NCBI RefSeq assembly: GCF_005048265.1
Contig: NZ_SUNH01000004.1
Coordinates: 62,001 to 126,000 of the forward strand
Origin: Paracoccus hibiscisoli
GTDB taxonomy: Bacteria > Pseudomonadota > Alphaproteobacteria > Rhodobacterales > Rhodobacteraceae
Reading direction: 5' to 3'
DNA length: 64,000 nucleotides
Positions 59,178 through 64,000 of this stretch are shown one piece after another. A program made the position numbers and the translations under genes. How positions within the stretch are numbered: position 1 is the first letter of the stretch; every line of letters starts with the position of its first letter. The notes beneath the pieces were generated by a model, which searched no databases, was not told the DNA's origin, and worked only from the letters and a program-made list of their open reading frames with translations.

Positions 59178-59196
59178 GATGATCACAAGATGTGGA

Positions 59197-59349
59197 TCAG
59201 AACTTGCCGCGATAGACCGGTTCGGTCGTGACGGGGTTGGCCATGGCGCCGGCGGGCGCGGTCGGCACGAACACGTCGTTGGGCTGCTGGCGCTGGCAGG
59301 CGGCGAAAGCCGAAACCAGGACGAGGCCGAGGATGATCTTTTTCGACAT
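59197..59349 (-). CDS. Very small lipoprotein
   Basis: The 50-residue product has SKKIILGLVLVSAFAAC with lipobox Cys18, followed by a short Pro/Val-rich tail ending VTTEPVYRGKF. AGGAG lies about nine bases upstream of the ATG. A longer in-frame start at 59379 is unlikely because it would shift the signal. Function unknown; probably outer-membrane anchored. Confidence 0.75.
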   Translation of the reverse strand: MSKKIILGLVLVSAFAACQRQQPNDVFVPTAPAGAMANPVTTEPVYRGKF

Positions 59350-59554
59350 GAGGACAGTCTCCTGTAGGGCGGGCGGCAATGGGCCCGGCTGCTCGGGGTG
59401 TGGTCGGCTTGTTGGGTGGCCGGCCTGCGCGCGATGATAGCCGCAGGCCGCCCGATCAGACAGGGACGCGCGGTCGCGGACGCCAAAGCGCCGCCCCCCT
59501 GTGGCCCTGCTGCATCATTCACGATCTTGTGCACCCTGCGCCCGTCCCTGTCCG

Positions 59555-61087
59555 TCACAGCGGAATGTTGTCGTGTTTTTTCCACGGGTTCGTCAGGCGC
59601 TTGCCGCGCAGCGACGCAAAAGCACGCGCCACCCGGCGGCGCGTGCTGCGCGGCTGGATCACCTCGTCGATGAAGCCCTTTTCGGCGGCCACGAAGGGGT
59701 TGGCAAAGCGGTCCTCATAGTCCTTGGTGCGCGCCGCGATCTTGTCCGCATCGCCCAATTCGTTGCGATACAGGATCTCGACCGCGCCCTTGGCGCCCAT
59801 CACCGCGATTTCGGCGGTGGGCCAGGCATAGTTGAAATCGCCGCGCAGATGCTTGGATGCCATCACGTCATAGGCCCCGCCATAGGCCTTGCGGGTGATG
59901 ACCGTGACCTTGGGCACGGTCGCCTCGCCATAGGCGAACAGCAGCTTCGCGCCATGCTTGATGACGCCGCCATATTCCTGGCCGGTGCCGGGCAGGAAAC
60001 CCGGCACGTCCACCAGGGTCAGGATCGGGATCTCGAACGCGTCGCAGAAGCGCACAAAGCGCGCCGCCTTGCGCGAGCTGTCGATGTCCAGGCACCCCGC
60101 CAGCACCATCGGCTGGTTGGCCACGACGCCGACTGTCTGCCCCTCGATCCGGATGAAGCCCACGATGATGTTGCCCGCGAAATCCTTCTGGATCTCGTAG
60201 AAATCACCCTCATCCGCGACCTTCTGGATCAGCTCCTTCATGTCATAGGGCTGGTTCGGGTTGTCGGGGATCAGCGTGTCCAGGCTGGGCTCGATCCGCG
60301 CCGGATCGTCGAAGAAGGGCCGCGTCGGCGCCTTTTCGCGATTGTTCAGCGGCAGGAAATCGAACAGGCGGCGAATTTCCGACAGCGCCTCGACATCATC
60401 CTGGAACGCGCCGTCGGCCACCGACGATTTCCTGGTATGCGTGGACGCACCGCCCAGCTGTTCGGCAGTCACGACCTCGTTCGTGACCGTCTTGACCACG
60501 TCGGGACCGGTCACGAACATGTAGGAGGTGTCGCGCACCATGAAGATGAAATCGGTCATCGCCGGCGAATAGACCGCGCCGCCCGCGCAGGGGCCCATGA
60601 TTACGCTGATCTGCGGGACCACGCCGGATGCCATGATGTTGCGCTGGAACACGTCGGCATAGCCCGCAAGGCTGGCCACGCCCTCCTGGATGCGCGCGCC
60701 GCCCGAATCGTTCAGCCCGATCACGGGGGCACCGTTCTGCATGGCCATGTCCATGATCTTGCAGATCTTCTGGGCGTGGGTTTCGGACAGCGACCCGCCA
60801 AAGACGGTAAAGTCCTGGCTGAACACATAGACCATGCGCCCGTTGATCGTGCCCCAGCCCGTCACGACACCATCGCCGTAGGGGCGGTCGTCCTGCATGC
60901 CGAAATCGGTGCTGCGATGGGCGACGAACATGTCGAATTCCTCGAAGCTGTCCTCATCCAGCAGCAGTTCGACCCGCTCGCGGGCGGTCAGCTTGCCGCG
61001 GGCGTGCTGCGCGTCGATGCGCCGCTGCCCCCCGCCAAGCCGGGCCTGCTGTCGCCGTTCCTCCAGCTGTTGCAGAATATCCTTCAT
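59555..61087 (-). CDS. pccB: Propionyl-CoA carboxylase beta subunit
   Basis: The 510-residue product is the carboxyltransferase subunit, with two crotonase-like halves. [20 protein letters not shown] and [13 protein letters not shown] lie in the first, and [17 protein letters not shown] and [14 protein letters not shown] in the second. It moves carboxyl groups from biotin on PccA to propionyl-CoA. GGGAGG lies upstream of the ATG at 61087. A frame extends to 61240 but overlaps the regulatory region. Control probably lies in the pccB-alr gap. Confidence 0.96.
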   Translation of the reverse strand: MKDILQQLEERRQQARLGGGQRRIDAQHARGKLTARERVELLLDEDSFEEFDMFVAHRSTDFGMQDDRPYGDGVVTGWGTINGRMVYVFSQDFTVFGGSLSETHAQKICKIMDMAMQNGAPVIGLNDSGGARIQEGVASLAGYADVFQRNIMASGVVPQISVIMGPCAGGAVYSPAMTDFIFMVRDTSYMFVTGPDVVKTVTNEVVTAEQLGGASTHTRKSSVADGAFQDDVEALSEIRRLFDFLPLNNREKAPTRPFFDDPARIEPSLDTLIPDNPNQPYDMKELIQKVADEGDFYEIQKDFAGNIIVGFIRIEGQTVGVVANQPMVLAGCLDIDSSRKAARFVRFCDAFEIPILTLVDVPGFLPGTGQEYGGVIKHGAKLLFAYGEATVPKVTVITRKAYGGAYDVMASKHLRGDFNYAWPTAEIAVMGAKGAVEILYRNELGDADKIAARTKDYEDRFANPFVAAEKGFIDEVIQPRSTRRRVARAFASLRGKRLTNPWKKHDNIPL

Positions 61088-61157
61088 GGCGGGCCTCCCT
61101 GTCGCTTTCCCGGACGGTAGACTGAGCCGCCCGCGCCGCAAAGCAGTTTCGGGTAAA

Positions 61158-61205
61158 TTTGCAAAGAATGCGGGCGTCGCGCGTTGCGAACTGCAACCTT
61201 GCAAA
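61158..61205. promoter_or_regulatory. TTTGCAA-type site cluster, possible PccR (ScfR-family) operator
   Basis: TTTGCAAA at 61158-61165 and, 18 bases on, TTGCGAA (61184-61190), CTGCAA (61191-61196) and TTGCAAA (61199-61205). PccR/ScfR and the related RamB regulators recognise TTTGCAAA-type repeats at propionate and acetate genes. The sites lie 70 to 120 bases upstream of the pccB ATG and directly before alr. Confidence 0.5.
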
Positions 61206-61260
61206 TTCCGTCCTGCAGCCGCCCCTTGACGGCGGGCCAAAGCAGGGGCAAGCCACCCGG

Positions 61261-62277
61261 ATGGGATTGCAGATCGACATCGCGGCCATCCTGGCCAATC
61301 ACGCGGCGCTGGCCGCCCAAGCCCCGACCGCCCGCGCGGCAGCCGTGGTCAAGGCGGACGCCTATGGCCTGGGCGCCGCCACAGTCGCCCCGGCGCTGTA
61401 CCGCGCGGGCGTGCGCGACTTCTTCGTGGCCCTGGTGCAGGAGGGGCGGGCCATCCGCCCGCTGCTGCCGCCTGACGCGCGCATCAACGTGCTGTCGGGG
61501 CATATGGCGGGTGCTGACCTGACCGGCCTGACCCCGGTCCTGAACAGCCCCGAGCAGTTCTTTCGCGACCGCGCCATGCGGCCCGGCCAACCCTTTGCAA
61601 TCCAGCTGGACAGCGGCATGAACCGCCTTGGGATGGAGGCCGCCGAATGGGCCGCCATCCGCACCGAGGCGCTGGCCGCCGGTCCCGCCTTCATCATGTC
61701 GCACCTGGCCTGCGCCGATGAACCCGACCACCCCGCCAATGCCGCGCAGCTGGCGGCCTTTCGCGCGATGACCGATGGCTGCGGCGTGCTGCGATCGCTG
61801 GCGGCGACGGGGGGCACTCTGCTGGGGCCGGATTATCATTTCGACATCGTGCGCCCGGGCGTGGGCCTCTATGGCGGGCAGCCCTTTGCCGATGCGCGGG
61901 GGGTGGTCACGCTGTCCCTGCGCGTGATCCAGACCCGCGACGTCCGCGCCGGAGAGATGGTCGGCTATGGCGCCAGCTGGCACGCGCCGCGCGACTGCCG
62001 CATCGCCACGGTCGATGCGGGCTATGCCGACGGCATCCTGCGGTCGCTGTCGGGCAAGGGCGCACATCTGTTCGCGGGCGATATGGCCTGTCCCATCGTC
62101 GGGCGCGTGTCGATGGATCTGATCACCGTGGACGTGACCGCGCTGGCGACGGTTCCCGACCGGCTGACGCTGATCGGGCCGCATCAGCCCATCGACCGGC
62201 TGGCCGATATCGCCGGAACCATCGGATATGAGGTGCTGACCTCTTTGGGGCTGCGCTACGACCGGACCTATCTGTGA
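61261..62277 (+). CDS. alr: Alanine racemase
   Basis: The 338-residue product has the PLP lysine Lys31 in [10 protein letters not shown]. It also has [26 protein letters not shown] and the second-domain catalytic tyrosine region [25 protein letters not shown]. It makes D-alanine for peptidoglycan. It starts at [10 protein letters not shown] and is a little shorter than most Alr proteins. The start lacks a good ribosome site. It overlaps mlaE by four bases (GTGA) and forms an operon with it. Confidence 0.95.
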   Translation: MGLQIDIAAILANHAALAAQAPTARAAAVVKADAYGLGAATVAPALYRAGVRDFFVALVQEGRAIRPLLPPDARINVLSGHMAGADLTGLTPVLNSPEQFFRDRAMRPGQPFAIQLDSGMNRLGMEAAEWAAIRTEALAAGPAFIMSHLACADEPDHPANAAQLAAFRAMTDGCGVLRSLAATGGTLLGPDYHFDIVRPGVGLYGGQPFADARGVVTLSLRVIQTRDVRAGEMVGYGASWHAPRDCRIATVDAGYADGILRSLSGKGAHLFAGDMACPIVGRVSMDLITVDVTALATVPDRLTLIGPHQPIDRLADIAGTIGYEVLTSLGLRYDRTYL

Positions 62278-63038
62278 CCCCCATCCGCGCGATCGGACGG
62301 CCCGCCCTTGCTGCGACCCGCGCCATCGGGGCGGTGGCGCTGTTCGCGCTGCGCGGTCTGGCGGGGCTGGGGCCGGGAAGCGGGGCGGCCATCGCGCGCC
62401 AGCTGGTCCAGATCGGCTGGCTGTCGCTGCCGGTCGTGGGGCTGACGGCGCTGTTCACCGGCGCGGCGCTGGCGCTGCAGATCCATTCGGGCGGCGCGCG
62501 GTTCCAGGCCAGCGACGTGGTGCCCGCCATCGTGGCCATCGGCATGGTGCGCGAGCTGGGCCCGGTCCTGGGCGGGCTGATGGTTGCGGCGCGCGTCGCC
62601 AGCGCCATCGCGGCCGAGATCGGCACCATGCGCGTCACCGAACAGATCGACGCGCTGGTCACGCTGTCGGCCGATCCAATGCGCTGGCTGGTCACGCCGC
62701 GCCTGTGGGCGGGGATGCTGTGCGTGCCGGTGCTGGTCGCGGTGGGCGACATCATCGGCATCATGGGCGGCTGGCTGGTGGGAACGACCTCTCTCGGCTT
62801 CAATTCGGCCAGCTATATCGCCAACAGCTGGGCCTATCTGGAGGCCTGGGACGTCACCTCGGGGCTGATCAAGGGCGCGGTCTTTGGGCTGGTGGTTACG
62901 CTGTCGGGCTGCTGGTTCGGGATGCGCGCGGGACGCGGCGCCGCGGGCGTGGGCCGCGCGGTGACCAATGCGGTCGTCGCCGCCGCCGTGGGGATCCTGG
63001 CGGCCAATTTCGTTCTGACGGGGCTGTTTTTCGAATGA
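62274..63038 (+). CDS. mlaE: MlaE-family ABC transporter permease (lipid trafficking)
   Basis: The 254-residue product has about six membrane segments and the MlaE core RELGPVLGGLMVAARVASAIAAEIGTMRVTEQIDAL. It moves phospholipids across the inner membrane in the Mla system. It starts at a GTG overlapping the alr stop, and its own stop overlaps the mlaF start by four bases. No MlaD-type (MCE) gene follows. Confidence 0.9.
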   Translation: MTPIRAIGRPALAATRAIGAVALFALRGLAGLGPGSGAAIARQLVQIGWLSLPVVGLTALFTGAALALQIHSGGARFQASDVVPAIVAIGMVRELGPVLGGLMVAARVASAIAAEIGTMRVTEQIDALVTLSADPMRWLVTPRLWAGMLCVPVLVAVGDIIGIMGGWLVGTTSLGFNSASYIANSWAYLEAWDVTSGLIKGAVFGLVVTLSGCWFGMRAGRGAAGVGRAVTNAVVAAAVGILAANFVLTGLFFE

Positions 63039-63760
63039 TCACGCTGCGCGGCCTGACCAAGTCCTTTGGCGACAAGCCCGTTTTGGACGGGATCGACCTC
63101 AGCGTCGCGCAGGGAGAGAGCCTGTGCGTCATCGGCCAGTCCGGCACAGGCAAATCGGTGCTGCTGCGCTGCATCCTGGGGCTAGCGGCGCCCGATGCGG
63201 GCCAGGTGCTGTGGCAGGGCGCACCGCTGGACCGGCGGCGGTTCATGGCGCAGTTCGGGATGCTGTTTCAGGGCGCCGCACTGTTCGACAGCCTGACGGT
63301 CTGGCAGAACGTGGCGTTCCGGCTGCGCCAGCGCATGGACGACCGCCGCGCCCGCGCCATCGCGCTGGACAAGCTGGCGCGCGTGGGGCTGGGGCCGGAG
63401 GTGGCCGACCTGATGCCGGCAGAGTTGTCCGGCGGCATGGCGAAGCGCGTGGGCCTGGCCCGCGCCATCGCCGATGATCCGGCGGTGATTTTCTTCGACG
63501 AGCCCACCACCGGGCTGGACCCGATCCGCGCGCGGGCCATCGACGCGCTGATCCGCGGCATCGTGACCGAGACCGGGGCCACCGCCATCACCATCACCCA
63601 TGACATGGACAGTTGCCGCATCATCGGCGACCGCGTGGCGCTGCTGGCGCAGGGGCGGATCGCGCATGACGGGCCGGTCCGCGACATGGATCGCGCGCCC
63701 GCGCTGGCCGCTTTTCTGGGCAGGGTGCCCCTGCATGGGGGGCCGGATGCCGCGTCGTGA
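63035..63760 (+). CDS. mlaF: MlaF-family ABC transporter ATP-binding protein
   Basis: The 241-residue product has Walker A GQSGTGKSVLLR, signature LSGGMAKRVGLARAI (the MlaF form) and Walker B VIFFDEPTTGLDP, then TITHDMDSC with the switch histidine. It powers MlaE. The ATG overlaps the mlaE stop (ATGA). Upstream in-frame starts are inside mlaE and unlikely. Confidence 0.93.
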   Translation: MITLRGLTKSFGDKPVLDGIDLSVAQGESLCVIGQSGTGKSVLLRCILGLAAPDAGQVLWQGAPLDRRRFMAQFGMLFQGAALFDSLTVWQNVAFRLRQRMDDRRARAIALDKLARVGLGPEVADLMPAELSGGMAKRVGLARAIADDPAVIFFDEPTTGLDPIRARAIDALIRGIVTETGATAITITHDMDSCRIIGDRVALLAQGRIAHDGPVRDMDRAPALAAFLGRVPLHGGPDAAS

Positions 63761-63892
63761 TGCAACCTTTGCGCCGGTGCCGCCGTTCTGCCACAAACAG
63801 GGGCAGGTCCGCCCGAAAGCTGACCAACATCAACTTGTGCGAATCCGACGCGCTTGCCACCATGATCATACCCCTCTGACCAGGAGAGACAT

Positions 63893-64000
63893 TTGGGCCT
63901 GACCCCGACGCCACCCGTCACCGCACCTTCGGCCGAAACCCTGCTGGAATTTCCCGACAACCGGTTGCTGATCGACCTGTGCGGTCCCAACGACCGCCAT
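63893..64000 (+). CDS. phoH: PhoH-like protein, N-terminal fragment (3' end outside window)
   Basis: The TTG at 63893 has AGGAG six bases upstream and opens a frame of 36 residues to the window edge, beginning LGLTPTPPV. It contains ETLLEFPDNRLLIDLCGPNDRH, the usual N-terminal segment of PhoH-family ATPases that lie beside ybeY and lnt in many Proteobacteria. The P-loop part is beyond the window. The call rests on this short segment. Confidence 0.75.
   Translation, partial: MGLTPTPPVTAPSAETLLEFPDNRLLIDLCGPNDRH

Overview
The window is a GC-rich, gene-dense stretch of bacterial chromosome. Its gene set points to the Alphaproteobacteria, order Rhodobacterales, most likely Paracoccus or a close relative. 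The main pointers are a single-cysteine DksA, an iron-sulfur (6-4) photolyase, a short prolyl-tRNA synthetase without the editing insert, a DnaA-like HdaA next to ppk-ppx, a CIRCE-controlled groESL, and propionyl-CoA carboxylase plus methylmalonyl-CoA mutase genes with small lipoprotein genes between them. No rRNA, tRNA, CRISPR array, insertion sequence or prophage was seen. No gap between genes is longer than about 270 bp. Genus-level assignment is inference.

Layout. 1-7.1 kb: the tail of a ParA/MinD-like ATPase, small secreted proteins, a copper-chaperone-like HMA protein, a HAD hydrolase with a DMT exporter, a DJ-1/PfpI protein, lepA, a GAF protein, an entericidin lipoprotein and rbsD. 7.3-13.6 kb: oligoendopeptidase F, a monooxygenase-like fusion protein, the photolyase, guaA and a CAP-domain lipoprotein. 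13.6-18.9 kb: a complete branched-chain amino acid ABC transporter on the minus strand (livK, livG, livF, livH, livM). 19-26.2 kb: proS, an AI-2E-family membrane protein, hdaA, ppk and ppx. 26.3-28.4 kb: groS-groL with a sigma70-type promoter and a CIRCE operator. 28.5-34.9 kb: a TraB/GumN protein, a very large Pro/Ala-rich membrane-spanning protein, a SIMPL protein and metY.

35-45.7 kb: a MoxR ATPase divergent from dksA, an FAD monooxygenase, the minus-strand group folB-folP-glmM, a SleB-type cell-wall hydrolase, a divergent PPDK-like protein and two overlapping cyclophilins. 45.8-50 kb: pgk, a class I aldolase and homoserine dehydrogenase. 50-61 kb: an ICMT-like protein, a glycosyltransferase-like protein, and the propionate-assimilation genes mutB, pccA and pccB, interspersed with two DUF4174 proteins, small lipoproteins and unknown proteins. 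61.2-64 kb: alr, an MlaE-MlaF pair and the start of a phoH-like gene.

Most genes are housekeeping. The less ordinary parts are: a cluster of TTTGCAA-type sites between pccB and alr that fits a PccR/ScfR regulator; a 1003-residue protein joining a PilM/GspL-like start to a PilP/GspC-like end; a FolB with an amino-acid-kinase-like tail; a PPDK homologue with an eroded ATP-binding half; a nearly exact palindromic repeat found just after two minus-strand genes 13.6 kb apart; and an ECF-type promoter in front of the entericidin gene. I did not find a clear new defence or mobile system.
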